Shown here: in pieces, positions 18,521 to 25,697 of the stretch
How the letters are laid out: each line of letters opens with the position of its first letter
Position numbering within the stretch: position 1 is the stretch's first letter
DNA from: Xylanibacter ruminicola
GTDB lineage: Bacteria > Bacteroidota > Bacteroidia > Bacteroidales > Bacteroidaceae
DNA length: 64,000 bases
Assembly (NCBI RefSeq): GCF_900107775.1
Contig: NZ_FNRF01000001.1
Location: 806,001-870,000, forward strand
Direction of reading: 5' to 3'
Translations under genes and position numbers: made by a program
The notes under the pieces: generated by a model
What the model was told of the DNA's origin: nothing
The model's input: the letters and a program-made list of their open reading frames with translations, nothing else
Database searches by the model: none

Positions 18521-18991
18521 CTACTCCAACGGAATGTCGGGGTGCTGTACGGCCAGCGGCAGGTCTTTCTGTGACAAATAGAACATGTACAGAATAACCG
18601 GTTTGGTGCCACGGTTCTCGCCATGGTGTATGGTGCCTACCATCTCAACTACGGCCTCGCCCTCGTGTACCACCTTGGTCTTGCCATCCTGGCCGATAAT
18701 GGTCAGCTCGCCCTGCGTCAGTACACCGTAGTTCATAGCTACGTGGTGGTGCCATCCCAACTTCTGTCCTGGAGGGAACACGTACTTTACGGCCACCAGT
18801 TCGGGGCGCCCCTGGAAATAGTCGGGCAACTCTACACCGTCCCAACTCTGACTTGTACGAATCAGTTCTACACTCTCAACCTTGGCCGCCGCTCCGTTAT
18901 CGGCGTGTGAATTAAGGCAAGCGGTAAAAGTTGTAGCTGTTGCCAACATGGCTGTTGCCACGATAGCATGCATAAAAACTTTTGTGTTCAT
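18521..18991 (-). CDS. Cupin-domain lipoprotein
   Basis: 156 aa. The N-terminus is a lipoprotein signal (lipobox TFTAC, Cys25). The rest is one cupin_2 barrel with the metal motif GWHHHVAMNYGVLTQGE (about 78-94) and the second motif GTIHHGENRG (about 118-127). The HxHx(n)E-type ligands are consistent with a bound divalent metal. Its substrate or enzymatic role is unknown; similar small exported cupins are often isomerases, dioxygenases or sugar-binding proteins. It is monocistronic, convergent with the kinase-like gene. Confidence 0.8.
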   Translation of the reverse strand: MNTKVFMHAIVATAMLATATTFTACLNSHADNGAAAKVESVELIRTSQSWDGVELPDYFQGRPELVAVKYVFPPGQKLGWHHHVAMNYGVLTQGELTIIGQDGKTKVVHEGEAVVEMVGTIHHGENRGTKPVILYMFYLSQKDLPLAVQHPDIPLE

Positions 18992-19048
18992 GATAAATAA
19001 TGTTGTTAATAGATTATACTTATTGTTCTACTTATTGATATGATGTCG

Positions 19049-19078
19049 CAAATGTACAAATAATTCTTCATCACGCAA
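19049..19078 (-). promoter_or_regulatory. Promoter of the cupin gene
   Basis: Minus-strand TTG (19076-19078), a 19-base spacer and TACATTTG (19049-19056). Confidence 0.6.
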
Positions 19079-19115
19079 TCAAACTGTGATTAAAATTTGT
19101 TAATCGTCTACGATA

Positions 19116-19149
19116 TAGGCACGGACTCTTATAAAAGAATCCGTGCCTA
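19116..19149 (-). terminator. Hairpin after the amidase gene
   Basis: Fifteen-base arms (19116-19130, 19135-19149) with a 4-base loop. The only imperfect pair is G-U in minus-strand RNA. It starts 5 bases past the amidase stop. The tail is not T-rich, so it may be a 3' stabiliser instead of a classical terminator. Confidence 0.55.
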
Positions 19150-19153
19150 AAAC

Positions 19154-19579
19154 TCATTTGGGCTGCAAATCAGCATACTCGCGGGCTACGTTCGCAATGC
19201 AGGGACAGGCTTTCTGCGGGTTCAGATCGTGATGACCTACGATAACCGCACGGGGATAGCGCCGATGCAGATCTTCGAGTAGTGTGCGCAGGGCCGCCTT
19301 CTGTTCCGGTGTACGCGTATCGGCGGGTTGTCCGCGGGCATTCAGTCCTCCCTCGTAGCACACGCCGATGGAGTACTTGTTATGGTTCACGCAGTGAGCT
19401 CCCACCAGCCATTCAGGTCGACCAGCCTCAATCTCTCCGTTACGACGGACCACGTAGTGATAGCCTACGCCAAACTTAAAGCCTCTATCACGATGCCAGG
19501 TATCTATTTGGGCCACTGACGATGTCTGGTCGGGCCGCACTGCCGAACAATGAATCACAATAAGGGTTATTATCCGCAT
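19154..19579 (-). CDS. N-acetylmuramoyl-L-alanine amidase (Amidase_2 type)
   Basis: 141 aa using the ATG at 19579. Zinc ligands of the T7-lysozyme/Amidase_2 fold are visible: VIHCSAVRPDQ (first His), HRDRGFKFGVGYHYVVRRNG, GAHCVNHNKYSIGVCYEGG and VGHHDLNPQKACPC. It hydrolyses the amide between muramic acid and the stem peptide. An upstream ATG at 19639 would extend it by 20 residues over the short gene before it; the shorter form begins precisely with the conserved RIITLIVIHCSA and overlaps the smalltalk stop by 10 bases. It is part of the Bacteroidales HU / smalltalk / amidase cassette and could be phage- or secretion-derived. Confidence 0.87.
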   Translation of the reverse strand: MRIITLIVIHCSAVRPDQTSSVAQIDTWHRDRGFKFGVGYHYVVRRNGEIEAGRPEWLVGAHCVNHNKYSIGVCYEGGLNARGQPADTRTPEQKAALRTLLEDLHRRYPRAVIVGHHDLNPQKACPCIANVAREYADLQPK

Positions 19580-19671
19580 GACTGCACAGCAATAGTTCCC
19601 AGAACTGTTGTAATCACTGTTGCCGCAAATCGCAACCACTTAGCTACTCTATTCCAATTTACTCTTATCAT
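19570..19671 (-). CDS. Smalltalk protein (33 aa)
   Basis: Very short gene, ATG at 19671 to TAA at 19570. The peptide starts MIRVNWNRVAKWLRFAAT, continues as one hydrophobic helix and ends AVQSCG. Its size, the Trp-Arg-Lys N-terminus followed by a single membrane helix, and its place between an HU-like gene and an amidase are those of the Bacteroidales 'smalltalk' family. Its function is unknown; a holin-like or membrane-anchor role for the amidase is conceivable but untested. It overlaps the amidase start by 10 bases. Confidence 0.8.
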   Translation of the reverse strand: MIRVNWNRVAKWLRFAATVITTVLGTIAVQSCG

Positions 19672-19692
19672 AGGCTTTTAGTATTTTAAGGA

Positions 19693-20247
19693 TTAGTCAC
19701 CATATGATTCATCATCATCACCGGCATTACCACCACCTGAGGCATTACCACCACCTGAGGCATTGCCACCAGTCGAAGGCTGATCGGTTGGTGAATCAGG
19801 ATCCTCGATATTGCCGGGATCGGTACTGGTAACACGCTTCACAATCTTACCTTCACGGTCGTAACAGGTAATGTTGATGGCTGTATCTTTCAGCTCATCC
19901 TTGATCTCAACCGATGGTGAGAAAATCACACGTCGGGTGGTGATCAGTCCCGTACTTACCTTGCTTACGTCCTCTACGGTGGTGGCCCTCACACCGAATC
20001 GCATACGTCCCAGTCCTGGGATGGCGATGGAGTGTCCCTCCGTGGCCCAAACCTTTACTACCTGTCCGATGGCATCCCATGCTGCACTCAGGGCACCCTC
20101 GGCGATACCACTGCGAACAGAGGCCTCGCTAATCACTTTCTGTGCCGACAGTGTGTTGTAGATCTCGGCCTGCATCATAAAACGATACTTGCCAGCATCT
20201 TTGCCAACCTTGAGCTCGCGCTCTACTGCTTTTACTTTAATTGCCAT
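19693..20247 (-). CDS. HU-family DNA-binding protein with Gly/Asn-rich tail
   Basis: 184 aa, about twice the length of classical HU. Residues 1-120 form the HU-related fold (SGIAEGALSAAWDAIGQVVKVWATEGHSIAIPGLGRMRFGVRAT is split here as helix then beta arm). Residues 121-150 add a short domain, and the last 35 residues are low complexity with repeated NASGGG and an acidic end (DDDESYGD). This long form is the one found in the Bacteroidales cassette with smalltalk and an amidase, and its target is unknown. A 7-bp repeat array sits in its 5' UTR. Confidence 0.85.
   Translation of the reverse strand: MAIKVKAVERELKVGKDAGKYRFMMQAEIYNTLSAQKVISEASVRSGIAEGALSAAWDAIGQVVKVWATEGHSIAIPGLGRMRFGVRATTVEDVSKVSTGLITTRRVIFSPSVEIKDELKDTAINITCYDREGKIVKRVTSTDPGNIEDPDSPTDQPSTGGNASGGGNASGGGNAGDDDESYGD
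19723..19776 (-). repeat. 18-bp tandem repeat in the HU-like C-terminus
   Basis: Three 18-bp units (19723-19740, 19741-19758, 19759-19776). The first two are identical and the third has diverged. They encode the NASGGG repeats and could change copy number without shifting frame. Confidence 0.8.
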
Positions 20248-20256
20248 AAGCTACAT

Positions 20257-20284
20257 AAACATTAAACATTAAACATTAAACATT
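20257..20284 (-). repeat. Heptanucleotide array before the HU-like gene
   Basis: Four exact copies of AAACATT (AATGTTT on the coding strand) between the -7 box and the start codon, in the untranslated leader. Confidence 0.9.
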
Positions 20285-20299
20285 GTCTGATTGACATGG

Positions 20300-20307
20300 C
20301 AAAGATA
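20300..20307 (-). promoter_or_regulatory. -7 box of the HU/smalltalk/amidase operon
   Basis: TATCTTTG on the minus strand, 52 bases before the HU-like ATG. Confidence 0.55.
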
Positions 20308-20362
20308 CCACATTTCTGAGGGGCGTTTTGGGATTCTTTGCGGTTCGTAGCGATTCTTTCTG

Positions 20363-20542
20363 TTACTTGTCGATATCAAAAGTATCTACGATGTATTTCA
20401 CTACATTTGGTGGCAGGGCACCCTTTCCGGTTGGCATACCAATGGAATGTAGGTAGTCCAGGTGTGGCCCCATCCACTTCTTGAGTGTCTGTGTTGTTAC
20501 ACCGGCATGCTCGGCCAGTTGCTTTCTTGTCATTGTTTTCAT
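20363..20542 (-). CDS. DUF4248-like small HTH protein (59 aa)
   Basis: ATG at 20542, TAA at 20363. The sequence begins MKTMTRKQLAEHAGVTTQT and continues LKKWMGPH, a compact helix-turn-helix of the kind used to bind DNA. Size and location between a VirE-type gene and an HU-like gene match the DUF4248 family of Bacteroidales. It probably regulates the cassette; two TACTTTTCAAA direct repeats lie in its upstream region (20550-20620) and could be its sites. The function is not experimentally known to me. Confidence 0.75.
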   Translation of the reverse strand: MKTMTRKQLAEHAGVTTQTLKKWMGPHLDYLHSIGMPTGKGALPPNVVKYIVDTFDIDK

Positions 20543-20623
20543 AAGCTATCTTTTTGTTTTTTTTGAAAAGTACCTAATGTTTTTTTGTACGCTAACTACT
20601 TTGCATTTGAAAAGTACTTAGAG

Positions 20624-20735
20624 AAATTTGACACATTTGACAGATTAATTTGTAAAAGTTACGTGCGTACCGTGTAGGTGCGTGCGCGGTACGCGTGAGG
20701 GATTCCTAAAACAATGTGTCAAATGCGTCAAATAT
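20624..20735. repeat. 19-bp inverted repeat flanking a GC hairpin at the VirE 3' end
   Basis: Left arm 20624-20642 and right arm 20717-20735 match at 17 of 19 positions as an inverted repeat. Each arm contains two TTTGACA/TTTGACG-type blocks 10 bases apart. The right arm lies in the last codons of the VirE gene, and a strong hairpin is between them. Confidence 0.75.
20662..20697 (-). terminator. GC-rich hairpin after the VirE-type gene
   Basis: Core stem GCGTACCG / CGGTACGC, extendable by further pairs, 9 bases past the VirE stop on the minus strand. The following minus strand has AACTTTTAC, a weak T tract. Confidence 0.5.
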
Positions 20736-22097
20736 CACTTTGTTGTCTATCACCGATACCTCATCCTCGGGCTTGGCTTCCTGAGCCATCAGCGTTCTGT
20801 TCAGTTCGATGTCGGCACCGCTATAGGCCACCACGTTGTAGCCACGCTCACCACGCGATCGCTGGCTTACAAAACCCATGTTCTTCATAACACGTCCCAG
20901 TTTGTTGGGCGTCAATCGGTTTATCAGCAAGCCACCAATGGTCTGCATAATCTCCGAAGCACTCACAAATTCGCATGCCTCACCCTTTGCTGGCACACGG
21001 TAGTACTTGCTTACCAGCTCCTGTTCGGGTTTCGACACCTCGAACCGTTTGTTATGCAGTTGCACAACATCCATTTCCTTTTTCTCAAACCAATAGTGGA
21101 ATCCCCGCAGATACAGGGCATAGGCCTGGGCAAAAATCTCATCGTGATGGATAGGATACTCGTAGGGCGAACGGATACTCTCCACCTCGAACGGCAACCA
21201 GCGGCGGGTGCCCGTATCGTCGTCGATAAACTGCAGGTTGTTACTGGTACCACAGTAGCTGGCTATGTGTACACGACGTTCCGAATTGTGCGCATACGGT
21301 TTGCGGGCATCGGTAGCTTTGGTGGTCACAGCCCATTTCAGCCTACTCATCGCCTCTGTCTTCAGCGCATCTATCTCATCCAGACAAATCAGTCCGAACG
21401 ATGATAGTTTCAGAACCTCGTCCTTATCCATCTTACCGAAAGTAGAGGTAGAGTGGAAATAGGCCGACAGTTCGGGAGGTATCAGACTCTCAAGCCAGCG
21501 GGTTTTATAGATACCCTGTTCGCCCACCAGCACCAGCACCTCCTCGTTCACCACTTTCTCCTCCAGCCACCCTGCCACCACACCCACCAGCCATTTGCGC
21601 AAACAGGCGTAAAACAGCAGTTGTTCGTCGGGACCACCCTTTACGTTTACATCCATCGCCAACGAGAGTATGGGGTTAGTAGTCTCGTCCCATGGCGGCA
21701 AGCGGTTCAGGTACTCTCTGAGCGGATTATACAGCGGCACAAAATCAGAGTCGATAACCTGCCATATTTTCTTGGCATTCACATCCTTCTGTTTCGACAG
21801 CATACTACACAGTGAGTTAACCAACCGGTCCTTCACTTCGAACCACTGGTCGGGCGATCGCCATTCGTCCAATGGCGTTTTGCCCGTGGGATATTTAATC
21901 CCCATGGCCGCATACTCGCTGATTTCGGGCACTCGGAATTCGTCCTTACCCGTTATCACATTGTGGCGCAGGTAGAGCGTGCCCATCAGGAATTTCTGTA
22001 TGTCCTCCTCAGAGGCACGCACCTCGCGCCAGTTCTTTTTGTGCTGAGTTTCCCCTTGCGCTGAGTGGGTTTTTGGGTCTTTGGTTTCTTCCTCCAT
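20706..22097 (-). CDS. VirE/VapE-type P-loop ATPase (primase-helicase-like)
   Basis: 463 aa. Walker A GEQGIYKTRW (about 193-202), Walker B FGLICLDEIDALK (about 235-247), then a sensor-like SYCGTSNNLQFIDDDTGTRRW stretch (about 283-302) typical of the virulence-associated E domain, a superfamily 3-like helicase core seen in phage satellites and integrated elements. Many Bacteroidales relatives also carry an N-terminal primase-like domain; here the N-terminus is only about 35 charged residues, so this is a helicase-only form. It lies in the same cassette as DUF4248, HU-like, smalltalk and amidase. No integrase or replication gene is nearby, so its role in the chromosome is unexplained. Confidence 0.85.
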   Translation of the reverse strand: MEEETKDPKTHSAQGETQHKKNWREVRASEEDIQKFLMGTLYLRHNVITGKDEFRVPEISEYAAMGIKYPTGKTPLDEWRSPDQWFEVKDRLVNSLCSMLSKQKDVNAKKIWQVIDSDFVPLYNPLREYLNRLPPWDETTNPILSLAMDVNVKGGPDEQLLFYACLRKWLVGVVAGWLEEKVVNEEVLVLVGEQGIYKTRWLESLIPPELSAYFHSTSTFGKMDKDEVLKLSSFGLICLDEIDALKTEAMSRLKWAVTTKATDARKPYAHNSERRVHIASYCGTSNNLQFIDDDTGTRRWLPFEVESIRSPYEYPIHHDEIFAQAYALYLRGFHYWFEKKEMDVVQLHNKRFEVSKPEQELVSKYYRVPAKGEACEFVSASEIMQTIGGLLINRLTPNKLGRVMKNMGFVSQRSRGERGYNVVAYSGADIELNRTLMAQEAKPEDEVSVIDNKVIFDAFDTLF

Positions 22098-22138
22098 AAT
22101 AGTTATGTTATAGGTAAAACGTAATATTTAATCGGTGG

Positions 22139-22146
22139 CAAAGATA
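22139..22146 (-). promoter_or_regulatory. -7 box of the VirE-type gene
   Basis: TATCTTTG on the minus strand, 42 bases before the ATG. A perfect palindrome TACCTCCGGAGGTA (22179-22192) lies upstream near -45 and may be an operator. Confidence 0.5.
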
Positions 22147-22194
22147 ATTAAAAAGCTAATACCAACTACCTACTGGGGTACCTCCGGAGGTAGT

Positions 22195-22228
22195 AAAAAA
22201 ATGTCCTGATGCTTGTTTGCACCAGGAC
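22195..22228 (-). terminator. Terminator after the 22242-22721 gene
   Basis: Ten-pair stem (GTCCTGATGC / GCACCAGGAC, 22203-22228) with a G-U pair in minus-strand RNA, followed on that strand by seven T. Confidence 0.85.
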
Positions 22229-22241
22229 TTATTGCTATCGT

Positions 22242-22721
22242 TTATAACTTTTTTAGTTTTTCGTTGAATTCGAGTGATTGGTGTTGGGATAGTGCGGTAT
22301 TATAATCGCTATGCATATTATTACGATGCCAAAGCTTCTCAAAAGTTTTCCATTTATCCTTGATACCAAGTCGCTTGGCCATCTCGTAAGCCAGCAAAGC
22401 CGACAAGGTACGCGACAGTTTGGGTTGATAGTTTTCATCTACCCATCCTTTGTCCATCGCACTTTGCCACAGCAGCATCGCCTCCTTGGTAGCAAGGCAA
22501 TCAGGTAGTTTAGTTGTATTCTGATTGATAGGGTTATCCTGTGGTGGTTTCTGTAGTTTAGCCGAATCGAATACCTGCGTATCGATATGATTGACGTACT
22601 GCGCCCCAGGGGCGATATAGTTTAAAGTAATGTGACTGCTATTCTTTTCTCCGTCTGCCTGATGCAGTCTCTCAAGCAGACGGTTTATTAATCTAAGTAT
22701 TTTTACTTCACTTAAATCCAT
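22242..22721 (-). CDS. Conserved hypothetical protein, not recognised
   Basis: 159 aa, soluble, no signal peptide. The N-terminal 30 residues look helical and coiled (VKILRLINRLLERLHQ). Residues 30-70 are polar and variable. The C-terminal half (about 72-150) is compact and looks like a conserved helical domain: LPDCLATKEAMLLWQSAM, DENYQPKLSRTLSALLAYEMAKRLG, KWKTFEKLWHRNN. Similar C-termini occur, as far as I can recall, in Bacteroidales accessory regions without known function. It is transcribed from a good promoter at 22946-22977 through a leader of about 220 bases with alternative secondary structures, and ends at a strong terminator, so it is a free-standing regulated unit. Confidence 0.6.
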   Translation of the reverse strand: MDLSEVKILRLINRLLERLHQADGEKNSSHITLNYIAPGAQYVNHIDTQVFDSAKLQKPPQDNPINQNTTKLPDCLATKEAMLLWQSAMDKGWVDENYQPKLSRTLSALLAYEMAKRLGIKDKWKTFEKLWHRNNMHSDYNTALSQHQSLEFNEKLKKL

Positions 22722-22770
22722 GCCATTAATTTTCTTTTAAAAAACAATTAATAAAGAAAGAAAAAGAGAA

Positions 22771-22879
22771 CGTGGACTTTTTATGTACAACATTATTCCT
22801 TAAGGCTCGTTACACCTGTTCGCGAATGCCATACACTAAAGCCCACGCCTCCGTATAGGATGCGTGAGCCAGCAGACAT
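22771..22879 (-). promoter_or_regulatory. Structured leader RNA with two alternative pairings
   Basis: On the minus strand the segment 22838-22848 can pair with 22862-22870 upstream (GCTCACGC with GCGTGGGC) or with 22771-22780 downstream (CGTGGGCTTT with AAAGTCCACG, one G-U). The second pairing is followed by TTCTCTTTTTCTTTC. Mutually exclusive stems before a T-rich stretch resemble an attenuator. A 28-codon open frame (22793-22879) spans the region and could be a leader peptide. No known riboswitch family was recognised. Confidence 0.45.
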
Positions 22880-22945
22880 TCTTTCCCGCGATTTTTATAA
22901 CGATTTTAAAGGAATGGCAAGAAAGCTGTCATAACTCATCGGGTG

Positions 22946-22977
22946 CAAAGGTACTCTAAATCTTTTAAACCCCCAAA
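22946..22977 (-). promoter_or_regulatory. Promoter of the structured-leader unit
   Basis: Minus-strand TTTG (22974-22977), a 20-base spacer and TACCTTTG (22946-22953). Its sequence is about 80% identical over 40 bases to the promoter at 30169-30199. Confidence 0.7.
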
Positions 22978-23073
22978 TGTTTGTTTAATTTTTTATGTAC
23001 TCATATCTTATTTCTGTTTTAAAGGGTTAGACATGTTATTTTATCATCTTAAATCGTGCAAATTCTTCGACGA

Positions 23074-23106
23074 GGGCAGTGTCAGCACGAAGGCTGACAA
23101 TTGCCC
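23074..23106 (-). terminator. Hairpin after the outer-membrane receptor gene
   Basis: TGTCAGC / GCTGACA stem (23080-23086, 23093-23099) extended by GGGCA / TGCCC across a small bulge, starting 15 bases past the receptor stop. No T tract follows, so termination strength is uncertain. Confidence 0.45.
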
Positions 23107-23120
23107 CAACGAGAGAGAAC

Positions 23121-25682
23121 TTATAGTCGATTGCGTTCGCTTTGTCCGGCATGGCTACCCTTGTAGCGGCTACGTGTTGCATTGAACTTCCATGAGAGGT
23201 TGATACCGACGCGTCGGGAGTCGTTGTATTGTTTGAATTGTGTGCGGATATTGATACCTCCATAGGCTGTCATCTCCGTGTACTGAGTATGCAGAATATC
23301 GTTGGCCAGCAAGGCGATACTGAGGCTCTTGTCCTTCAAGAACTGCTTGCTGATACGGAAACCGAGACTGCCAGTTGCTTTCCGTTGGGAGCTACCTGAT
23401 TCTTGGTAGGGTGCGACGCTTCCTTTGATGTTAAGCAACCATGCATGGGGAAGTGTAAATGTATTGTCAAGCGTGAAGTCTGCGCATAGACCGTTCCACT
23501 TGTAGGGCATACCCATTCCTTTAACGTCCCAGTCGCTTAAGCCCAGCGAAACAGTATAGTTCATCTGCCAAATGCCAATCTTTGGTGAACAGTTCAGGTC
23601 GATGCCATAGCTGTACCACCAAGGAATATTGCGATAGTCATCGATTATTACACCAGGATGATTTACATCGTCATAGGCACTCTGGAAGGAGGTGATGACG
23701 TTTTTTCTATACCCATAGTATAGTTCTGCATAGAGCCATTTCCATTGTGATGACCATGAGATGGTGTGACTGATCTGGGGCTGTAGGTATGGGTTGCCCG
23801 TATCGTATTCGTATCTGCTGCGATAGTTCACGGCAGTAGTCAACCTCGAGTAAGGCGGATTATTGCGCGTGCAGTTATAGGCCAGCGTATGTGTCCACTT
23901 GTCTGTCTTATATGTCAACGAGGCACGAGGTATTATCGCATGGTAGTCTGGACTCATCTCGTCGTTTCGTTGTCCATTTTGATCGTAGCGGTTGTGCTCG
24001 TTTTGCCAACGAAGACCGGCATTGAGGGAGAACTTGCCTAACTGGAGCCTATAATTGGCAAAGAGCGACCAGACGGTTGTCTCCTGATGGACATTATTGT
24101 CGGTAGAAAAGCCGCTCTGGGTGAAGTCGCTCGTGCGGTCAACTGCGGATGCCTCCTCACCAAAGGTCAGATCCCCTTTTGGAACTGGAGCGGTGATAAC
24201 CAACTTTTCTGCTAATAGTTGGTTTGCATTATTCGTCCGGCTGCTAACATTTGGTTGTATATCTGACCTTGGAGAATTATATGTGCCGCCATCCATCTCG
24301 GAAAGGTTGTGAGCATCGTAGTAGTCGGCACTGAAATCAATCTTCCATTTACCAACCACACCAACATAGTAGGCATTGACGGCGTGGGTCATCCGTGGCT
24401 TTTCTAAGGTTGTCGTAACGCTATGACCACCGTCAACAAGTTTACCGTCCTGCCATACCTGATCGTCAGAGGTGCGCAGGGTCTTGAAGTCGCCGATGTA
24501 GTTGTTGGCGGTGTAGGTAAGTCCGAGGGAATGGTGTTCGTTGATTTCCCAGTTCCAGCCGAGGTCAGCAAAGTAGTACTTCACCCGTACGAGGCGTTCT
24601 GCAGACTTCTTATAGTCCCATGTGGATGAGGCTTGCAATTGGTCATTGGCCGTGTAGGTGATGAGTTGGTTGTTGTCCGTCAGGTAACCTCGGGCAAAGA
24701 AGTCCATGCCGTTTCGGGTGCGATAGTTCAAGGCTGCGTTGCCATTAGCATAGTATTCTTTGCCCTGGCGGTAGGCTGCGGAGAAGTTGCCGCTCCAGCC
24801 CTCGCCTGTCTTACGGACGGTCTTGAGTTTAATTACGGAGGTGACATCAGCACCATATTCCGGGCCAGGGTTGGTGACAATCTCGGCGGTGAGGATTTCG
24901 TCAGAACGGTAACGGTCGAGTTCCTGCTCATTGCGCACCTTTTTATTGTTGATGTATATTTCAGGCTTGCCGTGACCTGCTATCTCACCGTTACTCATCA
25001 TTAGTGGTAGATGGGTGAGCATTTCAGTGACGGAACCAAATTGCTCCAACGGAGTGCCCTTAACATTGGCTATCAATCCTCTGTCTGAAGCATAGGCCAA
25101 ACGTTTAGAGCCTTTCACCTCGACGCCTTTCACCACATAGCTGTCGCGATGGAGCTGGATGGTGCCCATATCCTCTTGGGTGCAGAGACGGTAGATGGTC
25201 TTATAGCCGATGAAGCTGATGCGGGCAAGGACCTTGTGCTGCTCGTAAGGCACGACGAACTGGCCTGCCTCGTTGCTGACTCCGCCAGAGAGAAGAGTGG
25301 AGTCTGCAGGATTGAGGATTGCAATATTGGCATAGGCAACGGGGTGCCCTTGCTCATCGATGATGGTTCCTTTGAGATGACGATCGGTCTTGTGGGTACA
25401 CTCTAGGTAAATCTCGTGGGCTCCACTCTTGACAACCCTGACAGGATAGAAGCCAACAATCTGAACGATGGCATCGGGGATGGACTTGTTTTGAATGTGG
25501 GTGGTGATCCGGAAATCCTCAAGTTCATCGTAGATAAAGGTGATTTCGTAATTGGTGGTTTGTGCCTGAATGTATCTCAAGGCATCTGACAGGGTTACGT
25601 CTTGAAAGTTGTAGGTAACCTTCTGTGCGCTTGCAACTGATACAAAGGCGCACAACAACAGTATGAATGATAGTCTTTTCAT
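23121..25682 (-). CDS. Outer-membrane TonB-dependent-type receptor with STN and carboxypeptidase-like domains
   Basis: 853 aa. Signal peptide (to about residue 19, FVSVASAQ), an STN-like signalling domain (about 20-95, FQDVTLSDALRYIQAQTTNYEITFIYD), a CarboxypepD_reg-like domain (about 104-180, GTIIDEQGHPVAYANIAIL), a plug-like segment (about 195-290, with PEIYINNKKVR), and a beta-barrel of the OMP_b-brl_3 type (GWNWEINEHHSLGLTYTANNY). The barrel reaches a normal end (NLSWKFNATRSRYKG). The STN domain transmits ligand occupancy to an anti-sigma factor, and the FecR-like and ECF genes directly upstream complete that pathway. The transported ligand is unknown; no SusD partner is present, so it need not be a glycan. 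Confidence 0.88.
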   Translation of the reverse strand: MKRLSFILLLCAFVSVASAQKVTYNFQDVTLSDALRYIQAQTTNYEITFIYDELEDFRITTHIQNKSIPDAIVQIVGFYPVRVVKSGAHEIYLECTHKTDRHLKGTIIDEQGHPVAYANIAILNPADSTLLSGGVSNEAGQFVVPYEQHKVLARISFIGYKTIYRLCTQEDMGTIQLHRDSYVVKGVEVKGSKRLAYASDRGLIANVKGTPLEQFGSVTEMLTHLPLMMSNGEIAGHGKPEIYINNKKVRNEQELDRYRSDEILTAEIVTNPGPEYGADVTSVIKLKTVRKTGEGWSGNFSAAYRQGKEYYANGNAALNYRTRNGMDFFARGYLTDNNQLITYTANDQLQASSTWDYKKSAERLVRVKYYFADLGWNWEINEHHSLGLTYTANNYIGDFKTLRTSDDQVWQDGKLVDGGHSVTTTLEKPRMTHAVNAYYVGVVGKWKIDFSADYYDAHNLSEMDGGTYNSPRSDIQPNVSSRTNNANQLLAEKLVITAPVPKGDLTFGEEASAVDRTSDFTQSGFSTDNNVHQETTVWSLFANYRLQLGKFSLNAGLRWQNEHNRYDQNGQRNDEMSPDYHAIIPRASLTYKTDKWTHTLAYNCTRNNPPYSRLTTAVNYRSRYEYDTGNPYLQPQISHTISWSSQWKWLYAELYYGYRKNVITSFQSAYDDVNHPGVIIDDYRNIPWWYSYGIDLNCSPKIGIWQMNYTVSLGLSDWDVKGMGMPYKWNGLCADFTLDNTFTLPHAWLLNIKGSVAPYQESGSSQRKATGSLGFRISKQFLKDKSLSIALLANDILHTQYTEMTAYGGINIRTQFKQYNDSRRVGINLSWKFNATRSRYKGSHAGQSERNRL

Positions 25683-25697
25683 AATAGTAAAGGTGTT

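Noticed and set aside
19154..22097. Complete prophage or phage satellite
   Set aside because: No integrase, capsid, terminase or packaging genes; only the small cassette.
22862..22870. Array of short repeats near 22770-22870 as a CRISPR
   Set aside because: There are only complementary arms, not regularly spaced direct repeats, and no cas genes in the window.
22793..22879. 28-codon open frame as a stand-alone gene
   Set aside because: It coincides with a segment able to form two alternative RNA stems; it may be a leader peptide but there is no independent evidence of coding.
23036..23263. Separate small gene overlapping the receptor 3' end
   Set aside because: It is out of frame with the receptor, whose barrel end is intact, and has no promoter or domain.
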